Source: Sanguinoderma infundibulare (Eukaryota; Basidiomycota; Agaricomycetes; Polyporales; Polyporaceae). From it: DNA of 64,000 nucleotides. The position numbers were made by a program, and so were the translations under genes. Within the stretch, counting starts at the first letter, position 1. Each line of letters begins with the position of its first letter. A model generated the notes under the pieces. It was not told where the DNA came from. It was given only the letters and a program-made list of their open reading frames with translations, and made no database searches. The stretch covers positions 1-64,000 of the forward strand of contig JAVLRN010000011.1 of assembly GCA_032821775.1 (NCBI GenBank), read 5' to 3'. This document shows positions 47,523 to 59,978 of the stretch, one piece after another.

Positions 47523-50500
47523 CCCAGCCGACGAAGAGAGTGTGGAGGAGAGGGATCGGGCGAGGGGAAAGGGTATCCAGGACGAACTGAAGAGAGGAGG
47601 AGGATGAGAAAAAGATGGGGGCGGTCGAGACTCGGGCCACCGCAGACGGAGACTGCCCACGAGGCGACACAACCGCCATCACCGGATATCAGCTCTCTTC
47701 CGCCAAGCCCCTCCTCGACACTGTCCCTCACCTCGTTCCTCGTCTTGCTCGCTATCCAGTCCGTCGTCGCCTCGCCCTGAAGCCTGCAGGTCGCGGCGAT
47801 CGTGGTGGGCGTGTGCAAAAAGTCGTTGCCAACACCGATCATCCACACCGCGTTGACAGCTGTGTCCCATGGACTATCTATTGTCCCCTTTCCGCGCCTC
47901 ATCTCCTATTCAATCCCTTTGCCAAACCACCGCCCCACTGACCCCATCCAACTCAAGGCCTGCTTTAACCTCCTCCCCGAATGGACATGTTCCAAGGCAT
48001 GCACTCGCTGGGGTCTGTACAGCTCGTAGTCACGGGAACCTCGACCGCGCCGTTGCGCATATCGATCTGTAAGTATGTAACCAACCAAGCAACCCCGTCA
48101 TGCTGACCGTGCGCATTCCGATGACTCGTGAGAGACCAGGACCGCCTTCAAGTTCTTCCCGGCATGCACCCGGCGAGCGTGTTCAACGTTTGACATTCAA
48201 ACGAAGACGGAGCGGAGGGCTTTCGTCATTGATGCGCGGTTTGGTCGATGGTTGGTCTGGATTGTTATGCGACCTCTCAACTCCTCGGAGCGGCTAAGGC
48301 TTGTCGCATCCCATTCATTTGTCCCATCGCAACTGGCGACAGTAATATACGGCGATCGGCTCAAGAGAAGGAAATTATCGACAGGCGCCACTGCCACTCC
48401 TGCCACTCCAGAACTCACTGGTTCCTACGCCGTGCGTATATGCCTCAATGCTTATTTGCAAGTGGATCGCTGTAAGTAAGTAAGAGCCTATTTATTACTC
48501 TCAGCGCCGGGGCCCACTCGTTAACTTCACAAGCGTTCACACTGCTTTGTGACAGGCTCGTTTGATCTTTGCCCAGCTGCCTGTCTAGGGTTGGCGTGGT
48601 TACCACCGATTCTCCTACATAAGCTCGAAGCGAGGGACACCCCCACGTCGTACGTTAATAGACCTTACTTCTGTCAGACATCACTGCCAGCCGTGAGCGG
48701 CGAGCAATTGCATGATTGCCTTCCGACTTCAGCATGTTCGACGGGACCAAACCATTTGCACCACCCTTTCGACTCGCCTTGCCACGTCCGCCGCCTCCTC
48801 GGGGCCCGGGCTCGACCTGCGGTTGCTAGATCAACCAGGTTGACAAGTCCGGGGAAACTTACCTGTGACCTAGTCTGCGCGGCGTCATCGGCACGTCGAC
48901 CAACCGACGCGGAATTGTCATCGTCTGTGAACTTCTGAGGTCAGTGGATTTCCGATTCCAACGGACTGTCGCGGGTGGATGAGGCTCTCGACTGTCTTAC
49001 TGAGGCTGTCTGTATGTGACCTCCACCTGCGAGGGGTTTGCGCGAATCTGAGGGTACTACAGACCACATGTTTTGGACGCGTTGATGGTACAGGTAACTT
49101 TACGTACAGCCGTGTCGAGCATCGACACCCATGGGAATGGTTTTCGTGGGGGCGCCGCGGGCATCGGTCGATCTCCTTTATTCTGCATGTGCCGACAAGA
49201 CCACCGTTGCGTACTTCATCCTCGCACAACTATCATCTACTCCCGTCTCCATCGCTCTTCTCGCGAGCTGGATGGAACAAGATATCGAGCATCGGACGTT
49301 CAAGCGGGAAACGTCTTGTGAAGACCGTGTATCTAGACGTCCCTTCTGCCGGAGATCTCGAGGTCGAGATCAAACGTGTTCGCCAGTTGTGGATGCGGTC
49401 ATCGACAGACGCGTCCAGACGGTCGCCGTATTCGCTTCTGGCTTTGGCCTCGCATGCCCCGTCGACTCTCCCGCATCTTCCCCCGCTCTCTCTCATTTCC
49501 ACTTCGTGACCCCGATGTTCAGACAGCCGTACAGGTACGGAGTAGAGACGGTAGGCCAGACACAGCTGCAGCCGATGTGACCTCCCGCTGCTGTTGGGGG
49601 TCCAGCGAGCGCACGTCGATAGGTTGTGCTTGCGTCGCGCCGAGCCATTCCTTCACATACGACGTGTGCGACGTTCAATTGGGCGAAGGGCGGTCGGCCC
49701 TCCCTTGCCTCGCAAGTCCCAGCTAGTTCGCCTGCCGTTGTGGGTATCGTTGCGGATGGCGATCCCGGGCCGCGAGTACGGCTCGAGCGATCGCGGCATC
49801 GTGTATAAGTACACATACATTCAACCCCGACGGGGCGCGGGGCTATCTATACAACCACTTTCCTCTTGCAAGGCCCGGGATAACCGCTTGCTGCGCTGCG
49901 CAAAGTTACCTTTTCCCCGGAGGAATCCCCCGAAAGAACCAGCCGGATTGCTGTTTTGAGGTCACTGAAAGGCCAATTAGATAACACGCACCATAAAGAT
50001 AAGAATGAAAGCACCCTACATATGCGCATCACATGCTGTTGCGGACGGGGAGGTCGATGCTTGCGTTCAATTATATGTTAGTAGGCTCGAGGTACTCCTC
50101 GTCTTTAGCAGTTCGTCCAAGCGAACCTCCGACATGATGCAGGTGAGGACGATATGTGCGCAAGCCCACACGCGACTGACCGACTATGTGTACCGCCTTC
50201 AGACGCTCGACTCCGGGAAAGGGAGGACGACCGCCCGCCCGCGAAAGCAAGCGACCTGAGATATGTCGAGTTCAGTGATTCTTGAATATCCACAGAAGCT
50301 TCACGGATACGTCCATGAGAGACAACAATCGTAATCCTGCTCACCTCGTCACTCAATCATCTGGGAGTCCGAACAGCTTACGGTTCCGGGTTTGCTCTGG
50401 TCTTCGAAAGCCGCTTGAGTCGAGTCTGGATATGCTCCTTGTTATGTTCCAGGATGCGAAGGTGCGCGAGACGGGCGAGAAGTCTGTTTCGTTCTTGCAG

Positions 50501-51774
50501 ACACTAATCCAAGGGCATCGACGCCGCAGCCTGTGTAAGTAACTCTGGGCGTGGATGAGAGCGTACCCGACCGTCCGTCGGACGATTCGAGGTCTGGTCT
50601 GTAGCATTCCGATGACATGACATCCGGAGAATCTTCACGAAGGACCTCAGGCTACGGGGGCATTCGAGAAGTAGGAATGAGTGTTAAAGCGACACGCCAG
50701 TACTTATAATGGATGGACGGTATGTGAAGCAGGACTTGCAGTCTCAGAGGCGGTCGTCTATAGACTGGTCACGAGTCTTGCCATCGGATGCCCGGTCCGA
50801 CTGTTCCGGAGGTTGGCGCCGATCGGATGCCAAGTCTCATCCCAGCCTCACCCGACTCTGTCTGAGTCCTCCCTCTACCGCGCTTCCCTTACTTCAGCTT
50901 TGAGAAACTATTCTGTGAAAAGTTACATGTGCCAGCTAAACTGGCGGAGCACCAGTACTGGATGTGGGAACCTCGCTGGACCTGGGATCGATATTCATAT
51001 ACATCCCACGCCGTCTTCACCCCCCTCTTCTTCCACACCGCGTCCTGCTCTTCCGCACCCCATTCACCTTCGCGACCTCTGCAGCCGTCCTCATAATACA
51101 TATCTGCTTCCTCAACCCTTCTAGCGTGTCTCTCTCCGAGCAACTCCCCCTTGCCCCCTCGCTCGTCGTCAGGTCCGCATCGTGTGACGGCATTCTTCAG
51201 GGCCTGCTCAGGCCTTCTCGGACTGCTCGCCACAACTTTGACCACGCCGGCACAATGGAAGACACCTGAAGACCTCCGGGCTACACCCCAACGTGCACGG
51301 TGGCTGGATGCCGTCCAGAAGTTCGGGAACGCATCTGCGCGCGTCGGGCCTTGTCGTTCTGTGACGGTGGGCACGCTCTTACCGCTGCGCTGGTGGCGGG
51401 GACGATCGGAATAGCGGCTACCGCTGCACACATGTACTTGGGTCGTTGGTCCATTTGCTTTGAGGCGACGTGATCGGCATGACGAGCACGACGGAGAAGG
51501 CGGCGGTCTTCAGGGTCAAAACGCTTCCCCGCCCCCGAACGGTCCAGTATCTATGCATATAGTACTCCTTCGGCTCCAGCTCGGTTCGAACTCTTTCTGC
51601 CGGCATTTGGATCAAAGTGTACGTTACGTACCCGCTACCAGTGTCAACGGGGTCAAAATTTGCATGCCAGGCCCTTCGCCCCTTCCCGCCACGTACGTTC
51701 TGCTCCAGGTTGGTCCTTGCATTCCTCACCCGAGACCGGTACCGCTCACGCTGACTCGGCTGTCTGATACAGAG
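47523..51774. other. 4.2-kb region without a confident gene
   Basis: Begins with the CHS7 promoter. Plus-strand frames such as 49131-49580 (YFILAQLSSTPVSIALLASW) and a stretch near 51360-51465 (GHALTAALVAGTIGIAATAA) look protein-like, but no start, splice chain or family ties them together. They may be relics of transferred or decayed genes. Confidence 0.4.
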
Positions 51775-52372
51775 ATGCGTCGTCTACAGTCGACCGATGC
51801 CCAAGTCTCTGCGCTCATCCGCGTACTGCGCGGAGCCGATCTCTCCGCCGAGCCCGCGGCGAAGGCTTTCTTGCAACAATTGGAGCGTCGTGCCCCCAAG
51901 GATCGCCACGACGCCACCCGGTACCCCACGCCGCCCTCGGAAGGCAGCAAGGGCGCGCTTGGACACGAAGTACGTCAGGTCGGCTTTCTCGACCTCGAGA
52001 TGTAACGCATCCTAACGGGCACTCTATCAGAATCCAGCGCAGAACGGCCGCAAGCGCAAAGCGCCACCGTCCTCTGCGTCCTGGCGTTGCAACCCACAAG
52101 TCCCGTTCGAGCACCCCGACGGACTCCCGGGGGCGGCGACGCAGTCCGTGTTCGCGCTCGACACGGCTAAAGCTTCGGTGCGCGCCACTATACCACACAT
52201 CGAGGCTCGCCTCCCTCAGGTCCGCGTGACGGACGTCGACGTCGAGCCACTCCAAGGCCCGGGCCGTATGCACGACGACGGCGGCGTGCGTGTCAAGATT
52301 GAAGATGGCGAGGCGAAGGACACGGGGATTGAGACCGTGAGGAGAAGCAAGCGTCTGCGTGCGCAGGTATAA
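51775..52372 (+). CDS. Small basic hypothetical protein
   Basis: Two exons (51775-51969 and 52031-52372) give 178 aa. It begins MRRLQSTDAQVSALIRVLRG, has a helical stretch, then a basic NGRKRKAPPSS segment and ends RRSKRLRAQV, both like nuclear localisation signals. No domain was recognised. The ATG lies 2 nt after a plausible acceptor (CTGATACAG), so an upstream exon may exist and this start could be internal. Confidence 0.55.
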
Positions 52373-52530
52373 TACGCTCACCGCCGGGCAGGCAGACTTT
52401 TATGGCCCGAGTCGGTTCTGTCGCAATCCTTTTCTTGTACGGTTTACTGTCAGTCTCAATGTGCGGAACGATGAGTTGATAATAGACAAGCTTGAGTTGA
52501 CATGGTATTGCACAGAGGACCCTATATCAA

Positions 52531-52615
52531 GGCCTAATGGTCTAGAAGTATGATTCTCGCTTTGGGTGATTTGCTCACATGCGAGAGGTCCTGGGTTCAA
52601 TTCCCAGTTAGGCCC
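52531..52615 (+). tRNA. tRNA-Pro (anticodon UGG) with a 13-nt intron
   Basis: A complete cloverleaf: acceptor stem GGCCTAA pairs with TTAGGCC, the A box reads TGGTCTAGAAG, the anticodon stem CTCGC pairs with GCGAG, and the T arm is CTGGG-TTCAATT-CCCAG. The loop TTTGGG places UGG at 52563-52565. The intron sits in the canonical place, one base 3' of the anticodon (about 52567-52579). A T-rich pol III stop (CTCTTTTATTTTTT) follows directly. Confidence 0.95.
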
Positions 52616-52877
52616 TCTTTTATTTTTTCAAATAATCCGTTTGAAGCGCGCGTAATGTCCGAGTCAGCCGACTCGGACGGCAGGACTAGCACGACTCGGA
52701 GGCACTCTTGCACACACCACCATCTGTCCTCAGTACTGCGCAAGCGCGGTAGGTAGTTCACAAAATTGTCCAGTGCTTTACAGCTTAACATACATATTTT
52801 GGTTGCTATGACAGTCCTTCACTGATGTTCTTCCTCGTTCAAACGTACTCCCTGGACCTCGTTCGCCACCCGCATGA

Positions 52878-54354
52878 TTACCATGCAGTGTAGCCCCCAT
52901 TGACCAAGTAGCTGTCAGGCAGCCGCCCGAGTCAGTGATGCGAGCCCAACAATTCATAACATCTCCAAGACTTACTCGCTCCCAGTGCAAAACGAGCTCG
53001 CGTCGCTCGCCAAAAACACGGCCAATCCCCGGAGCTCAGCAGGGCGTCCGATTCTCCCCAGCGCGTGGCCCCCAGCCCACGCCTTCTCCAGGTCGGGGCG
53101 CGTCGCGAGGAAGTCTCCGATCATGCTGCATTGCAAGGCAGAGCGGACGCCCCAACGTCAGTCTCAGTCCTCTGGATACGCGTCGCTGGCGTCTCTCGAA
53201 AATGGCAGCGAGGTGCGTACCTCGTGTTGATAAACCCAGGACTGATCGTGTTGACGCGGATGCCCTTCGGGGCCAGCTCGCACGCCATGCTGCGCGCCAT
53301 CTGGTGTACGCCCGCCTTCGCGGCGCTGTACGCCGCCCACTTGTGGCCCTGGCCAGCGAAAACGACGCTCGGTCAATACGGGGTATTATAATTATGGCGA
53401 ACGCGCACCCTGATCGTGATGTGCCCGCAGATGCTGGCGACGATGACGACGCTCCCCCCGTTCCCGAACCGCTCCATCTGCTGGCCGGCCGCCTGGACGG
53501 TGTACAGCACGCCGTTGACGTTCGTCTCCATCACCTGCGTGCGGGGGGTCAGCACTTGATCTATTCGCACGACAACGTAGAGCAAAAACTCGCATCTTTG
53601 AACTGGCCCTCGGGGTACGTCAACGACGGCGTGTCGGGCTCGACGATGGCCGCCGCCGCGACGCACGCGTCCATCCGCCCCTCCCGGTCCCCGATCATCT
53701 TCCCGATCTTCCACATCGCGTCCTAAAAACCCCTCAGCTCCGATCAGCCCCCATTCTTTCCGGCTCGACAGACGCAGACGCAAGACGCGACTCTCACCTG
53801 GTCCCTCACGTCCGCGCTGACGTACTCGAGCCTGCCCTCGCCGCCGGTGGTGCCCTTGAGCTTCTTCGCGTACGCGCTCACCTTTGCGAACTCCTCGCCC
53901 GCCGTCTGGGGCAGGTCGAGGCAGTAGACGGCGCGCGCCCCAGCCTCGACGAACGCCAGCGCCATCTCGAGCCCGAGCCCGCGGTTCGCGCCCGAGACGA
54001 GCGCGACGCGGTCCTTGAGCGCGAACTCGTCGCTGAAGATCGTCGGCGTCGGCGCAGCTGTCCGCGCACCGCTCGTCAGCACCTCAGCACCAGGGCGCGA
54101 AAAGAAGGTGGGAGCGGGGATGGGGATGGGGATGGGGGATGGGGGATGAGAGAGAGAGACGTACACGCGTCGGGGCCCGCTTCGAGCACGCGCGCGACGC
54201 CGACGTTGCCGTAGGCAGGGAGGGCCCCCGTCAGGCAAGCGCGCGCCTTGCCGCGAGCCGCCGCGGAGGTCGAGAACGACGGGCGACCAGCGCCGCTCAC
54301 GTTCAGTCGGGACGCGGCCACGGCCACGCGCAGGTTCGCGACTCTGGAGAGCAT
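52878..54354 (-). CDS. SDR oxidoreductase with mitochondrial-type presequence (polyol/sorbose reductase-like)
   Basis: Seven exons on the minus strand (54165-54354, 53798-54057, 53594-53722, 53409-53534, 53221-53348, 52976-53125, 52878-52911) encode 338 aa. The first ~40 residues are rich in Arg, Ser and Ala without acids (MLSRVANLRVAVAASRL), fitting a mitochondrial import signal. The Rossmann motif is SGANRGLG, the catalytic segment is VASICG with YSAAK, and it ends DYLVNGGYTAW. The NNAG position reads VAAAAI, as in several fungal sorbose/arabinitol/mannitol dehydrogenase relatives. It likely reduces or oxidises a sugar alcohol with NADP(H); the substrate is inferred only from family. The intron after FKD (53535-53593) begins GCGAGT, a GC-AG intron; no GT donor restores the frame. 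Confidence 0.92.
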
Positions 54355-56483
54355 GGCTGTGGTGGGGGGGGGGGCGGAGGGGTGTGCTGTTGGCGGGTGG
54401 GGTGGAGGTGTGGTGGTGTGTGTGGCACGCTCCGCGTACACGACGCGGCACCCTTATAACCTCGCGCGTTCTCTGACAGAATTCGACAGAGGCTCTCTCA
54501 CAGCTGTCCACGACGGAAAGGCACCCTCCCAACCGCGTTCCTCGTCGGAGACTACCTAGTGTACGGTATGGGCCGCTTGTGACCCCTATCCTTCAAATTA
54601 GTTCGCTCGATCATGGCGACGAGGTGCACACGGACGGTGACCTGCTGCTAGACGTCAAACCATGCCGCACAGAGTCGTCTCCGCCACGGGCACCTCCATG
54701 GAGCGAGGCTGAGTGCCCTGGGGCATTGACCTCGCGATTTAAGGTGTCTTGGGCGTTGTGTTCGCTCGCTGTGTTTTCAGCGCAGAAGTCGACTCGCCGC
54801 TTGGCCCAACCCGGCTTCCGCCTTGCTGACCTTGGGCGGTGCTAGAGAGCAGAAAGTTCATATTGACGTCGAAGAAAAAACGCGCCATATATATGCTCGA
54901 TCGTATTAGGTACTAAGGCCTAAAGTAGGACCCACCGTCCGACGTCAGTCGGTCGCACATAATCACGAGGTTCGCAATCGCGCCCCGGGCCTCAGATTTG
55001 AGTCGCTGAACCGCCATGCCACTGCTCCGACCCTCACGATCCTCGAACCGTTGAACGCAGGAGACTAGGAACGGCCGCGGTGGGTGAAGCGTTCAGCAAC
55101 GAGATCACGGTCACCGACCTGAAATGCGCATTGAGGGGAACAGAGGCCGCAGGGCCGATGTCATGTACGACATCTTCAGGTCCCAGGACTGACTATGACA
55201 TCCCACGCCGACAAATCCGAGGTCGCAAGCTTGGCAAGTCTGGCAACCGCGAGATAGGAAGGAAGCAAGAGCGGCTGCTCGATCTCATGTGCACATATAA
55301 ATTTCGATGGCGGCGTTCGGCTTGGATTATTGAAAGTATGGGGGTTCGACGTACGCGGCTGCAGTGGGCACACCCCCGGCTGTCAAAAATCAGTAAATTG
55401 GCTTTCGAACTCTCGAGGAGAAAGAGTCGAGCGAGCCATGCACAGCCACTCTCTCTGGCAGCGCGGCCCGAACGTGAGGTGCGCAGGATAAGGAGGCGCG
55501 CAGAGATCAACTTCAACGCGGCTTGCGCGCGGGAGGCGACCGGTGACGTTGACGAGCGGGAGGCCCTGGGGAGGAAGATGGCGGAGGAGACGATCATCTG
55601 CGGGCGACAGCTCGGACTCGGACGGGATCGAGGTGCTTCTGCATGGTCTCCAACAACAGAAACATCGTCAGATGCTTGTCGTTACACGTAACGGTAAGAT
55701 TCCGGCGAGCCAGTGCTTGTCGTCCAGTCGATTTCGAATTTGGGGAGAACACACAAGTATATATTGGGTTGGTTATAAAGGAATGATAGTGACCGTCTAT
55801 ATCCACCCCCACACATGCCCACGGCACAGGAGGCTACTGCTTTTCTGATGCCAGGGTTCGGGGGTCGGGGGACTCGGACAAGGCCCGGGACGGGGTTGAC
55901 GTTGTGAGCGACCGGAGAACGTTAACATGCTGCCCTGAATTGGGCCCAGAGCGCAGACAGGTTACTACCAGTAACCTGTCTGCGCACAACTCATTCGACG
56001 ACCACCATCTTAGAAGTGAGGCGGAGGCGGCGGCGCATGGGGACCCCGCGGGACGGGGAAGCAGCCTCACGCGCGGCGTGAGGAGGCGGCAGAGGACCCG
56101 GGGGCGGAGGAACAGCCTCGCCAGCCGCATAGGGAGGCGGCAGTGGGTCCGGCGTAGGAGGACCAGCCTCGCCAGCGTACACGGGAAGCTACCTGCAGAA
56201 CAAGGAATGACGTCCGTGAGCATAGGCGAATAGCTGGAAGAGGGAGGACTCAAAAGCTGGCACTCAGCCGTCGTTGCGGGCCCCGGCGAGCGGCAGCTCG
56301 TCACTGCCCGCTCATGGCGATGATGGCAAGTGCGCACAAGATGGCAGCAGACCGCATCTTGTTGGGTGGTTGAGAGCGTTACGAGTATGTATATATGATA
56401 TTGGTAGCAACTATGTTTGTCCCTATTTGCACACCGTACTAGCGCAGGGCACGCGTGGCATTGGGATTGGGATCTAGTCTACG
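54355..56483. other. 2.1-kb region without a confident gene
   Basis: Includes the SDR promoter and several unsupported frames, the longest 203 codons (55080-55691). A minus-strand frame at 55991-56182 encodes a short proline-rich repeat (AGEAGPPTPDPLPPPYA), which may be a small protein or just repeat DNA. A perfect hairpin lies at 55951-55985. Confidence 0.4.
55951..55985. repeat. Perfect 16-bp inverted repeat with 3-nt loop
   Basis: GCGCAGACAGGTTACT is followed by ACC and its exact reverse complement. In RNA or single-stranded DNA it would form a strong hairpin. It is not next to a recognised gene end, so a terminator role is unlikely in a eukaryote. Confidence 0.85.
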
Positions 56484-56790
56484 GCGCCGTCTCATCCTTG
56501 CCTCCCATCGATTCTTCCACGACCGCGTATGACGAAAGTCCATTGCCGGAACCCGGCAAACGGCAATGGGAGACCACCCAGGCGGGCTATCACAGCTGGG
56601 CGGCCGGCCAGTTGATGGAACGCGCAAAGGACAAGACAAAGAGAGAACGGGTCGGAGAAGACAGTGGGCCGTTCGCCGAGGTCGATGCTGTGGCGAATGT
56701 GGCTTATGGGGTTGGACGTGCGGAGGACATGAAGGCGATTATCGAGGCCGCTGGTGGTGATCCGGGTGGGGACACTGGGGGTCGGAGAGG
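56484..56790 (+). pseudogene. Mis12/MTW1 3' fragment
   Basis: Plus-strand reading VSSLPPIDSSTTAYDESPLP, then EPGKRQWETTQAGYHSWAAG and QLMERAKDK, ending EDMKAIIEAAGGD, has the order of the Mis12/Mtw1 C-terminal region. The first part matches at DNA level the end of the broken Mis12 piece near 16.85 kb (shared CTCATCGATTCTTC-like stretch). Nothing upstream resembles the N-terminal coiled-coil part. It begins abruptly next to the right arm, so it is a fragment. Confidence 0.65.
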
Positions 56791-57964
56791 ACGGATACAA
56801 GGCCAGGATGAGGCCCGCGATTGTGCGTGTGTTTTTGTTCATCTACGCCGCAATCTGAGTACTGTAAGGATGATCGTAAGTACTCCGGACGCGTTCGTTG
56901 TTGCCGTATGATGCCACTATCTCCATATCCTTCCACAGGTTCCCAAAGTCCTGCTTCGCAGAGCCGGTGGCGTTGTTGCGCTCGGGTTTTTGTCATGGAT
57001 ATCATCCGCGTTCGTACCGCGAGGCATGTTGGGTATTAGCCGACAGTAATGGTCCCCGTCATGCTCGTGCGGTCCCCGAGCGAAATCTGGCATCGGGGCG
57101 CGGACGTTCTTTCCAAACTTTATCCTTGCCACGCCGTGCTGTCTCCGCGACCCTCGGAGGTCGCTTACGGAGGCGCACGGCGGGTGGTCAACGATGCAAT
57201 CGATCCTATCCAAGCTTCCCCTCTCCTCCCGCACGGTTCTCGGCGACGTCAAGAACCGCGCAGCGTTGATCTAATACGTCGAGGCGACCGGCCGCTTCGA
57301 GCACTATCTCGAACACTGACACTACATGCAACCAGCTGAGTCCCTTCCCTTATCCCTTTTGTCTCAGTTTTCTTTCCTGCCCTCTCTTCGGCCTCCTTTC
57401 CGCCCGCCTCGCTTTCCTTCTCTTTTCTCATCCGCTATCTCAATTATATTATTCTCGGGACTAATTCGTCTCGTTAAGCCTCCCACGTGGGCACGCCACC
57501 CTCCATCCACCTGCAAGACCCAAGACCCCCCTCCCTGCGTTCAACTACAGCCTCCGGATTCAAATTTTCACGCACCCTCACTGTGTTATGTTCTGTGAGG
57601 GACGGTTGCAGGATGTCCGTGGTGCAAGGCATTCGCCGCACATTGCGCTCTTCTGAGCACCGCCCCTGGTTAGCGCCATTGGGTGCGACACCGAATACTA
57701 CCTTCTTCTTCTTCTTCACCAGAACCGTCCCCCCCTCTATCTGTCTCCCCTGGGCGTTAGCGGGTGCCGGCCCAACCCGGCGCTCCGAAGGGTGGTTTAG
57801 ACGGCCACCGGGGCAACTGGTGGTCCTATTCTTGGACTACCCACCGGACGGACGTAGTTAATTACGACGGCCAGATCGGATTAACGGTGTGTACTTATAT
57901 GAACGAAAGTTTCACGAACCCTACCTCACTATCCTCTCCACTTTATCGTCCACATTCGCCTGGC

Positions 57965-59555
57965 ATGATGTCCCAAACAACAACTGATCAATGTCCCGTG
58001 CCATCACCCACTTTTAGAACAGCAGCGTACCAATTCCGCGCTCGCCAATTTCAGAAGTACTTCGCTTTGGTTGGCGTGCTAGGTGGTCTGTATGGTACGG
58101 GGCATCCAACACTATTCAACTTCCCTCCAGCTGACTCCCACCTAGGCGTACTCGCAGCTCTCTCTGTGCTGTCCGTCTATGCTCTTATCCAGTACGTCCA
58201 TCCTGTCTGTTATTTTTACCGACGCCATTGAGGACGCGAGCAATCCGGTCCGACTTCTCAGACACGGTAGAAGGACACGGCGCACTGCGGCCATTCTTTG
58301 CCTGACAATTCTCGCCCTCTTCACCTCGACGACTATAATTATAGTTGTCACCATTCTTTTCGACCAGAGCATCGTGCTCTCTGCCTACATACGCTCCGCG
58401 GAGGAGCTATGGGATTATGGGGAATCATCTCCCGACTTTCCAGTATCCCAGCCCCTGTCTCTGGTCAAAGCCTATACAGGACTTAAATCGTGCGCCTTCA
58501 ATGCCACACTTACAGTGAATGTATGACCACAAGTACGCCTCCCGCATTGACTAGACGTACTAACACACCGTCATTTCGCAGATCATATTGGGAGATGCGA
58601 TCGTCTGCTGGAGAGCATGCGTCGTTTGGTTGAAAAACCGTGTTGTCAGTGCCACATGCATCATCTTCTTGTCGGTAACATTGGGTGGGTATTGTCACTC
58701 ATCGTCGATTCATGTTGCAAGAGACTCACGTCCTCTTTCACTGAACGTGACCGGAAAGCAATGCTCATCTGGGACACTGCCTCATTCTGCCATTCAAACG
58801 TTCAAACCACCGAGTCATTGCCGACCGGCGGTATCATGGCAGCCATACTGTCTCTCGGCACAAACCTCCTCACGACTCTACTCGTGGGATACAAGGCATG
58901 GTATGTTATCTCTGATGACTCGCCCTCGAATTCTAGTTTCTGTGTACTGACAAACGTTAATCAGGGAGTCGAGGAGGCGGTTTCGGGCCTACCTTGGCGC
59001 AGGCCAGCGAGTTTCGCAAGTGCAAAAAGTACTCTCTGTCCTCATCGAATCCGGCGCAGTCTATTGCGCTTTCTGGGTGAGCCTCATTTGGACACATCCC
59101 GTGACGGACGCTCGTCAAACACTTGGGTTAACCGAGTGTGGACCCCACAGGCCGTCCTCCTCATCAACCTGCTCAGCGAGAATCGCGTGGCCGCCGTGGC
59201 GGAACTTGAGGGCTACTTTTCTTCTGGCAACCTCTGGGACACGTTTGGCGTGTTTATCGGCGGCACCTTCTCGTTTTTCATCGTATGTCAGCTCTTTCAG
59301 TCGTTCTGAATAAAGATAAATCCTTCTTGAGATTCGTGGAGCTCACCTATGGCACAGGCTCTCTACCCTACCATCATCATCGTCCTCGTGGCGCTGAACA
59401 GGTCGCATGTCGAGAAAGGGCTCACCCAAAATAGCCATGGTGGTCCCAGCTTCAACTCTATACCTACCCCTCTAATTGCGCTCACGGTCAACGCGAACTC
59501 GAGCATCCATTCAACCGAGGTGGTGGTCCCAGCTGGCGACATGGGGGCTGTCTGA
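57965..59555 (+). CDS. Seven-helix-type fungal membrane protein (unknown function)
   Basis: Seven exons (57965-58191, 58262-58520, 58582-58674, 58722-58900, 58965-59076, 59151-59282, 59358-59555) give 399 aa in one frame. Hydrophobic segments include HLGVLAALSVLSVYALIQ, AAILCLTILALFTSTTIIIV, GDAIVCWRACVVW, ILSLGTNLLTTLLVGYKAW, VLIESGAVYCAFW and ALYPTIIIVLVALNRS. The GDAIV.WRA.V.W and TNLL.TLLVGYKAW signatures mark a large basidiomycete family of multi-helix proteins with a Ser-rich cytoplasmic tail; their function is not established. The third intron (47 bp, GTAACA donor) is the least certain. A second ATG follows the first. Confidence 0.8.
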
Positions 59556-59978
59556 GATCCGGAAGAGCGAAGGCGAACACACGAGGGAGGAGAGACAGCT
59601 CAAGGGGATCGTTGTCGAAGGTATTTAATTATGGTGCGTTTTCTCATTATTAACGGATTTTGTGGAGCCATAGCCTATTCAAATAACACATCTATGTCTG
59701 GTATTCACCGTGTGTATGACCGGCACCGATTCCCTCAACATCGCCATCAGCTCAGCGTCGACAACCATTGCCTCCGATTCGGGCTCTGCAGTAATTACCT
59801 CAGGCTCGTTTAAAGCGCGCTGAACGGAGTGGAGAGGCTGTGACAAAGCGGGGCTGAGGCTGTCGCACTATCTACCTCATGGAATGGTGGTGTAAGTTTA
59901 GACGGCCATGTACACCGTTGTCTCACTGCATTCATCGCGTACTCGACAGTATCACTACAACTTCGCTTCGGCTAGTAG

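Noticed and set aside
55080..55691. 203-codon plus-strand frame as a gene
   Set aside because: No motif, no splice support, and composition like the surrounding non-coding DNA.
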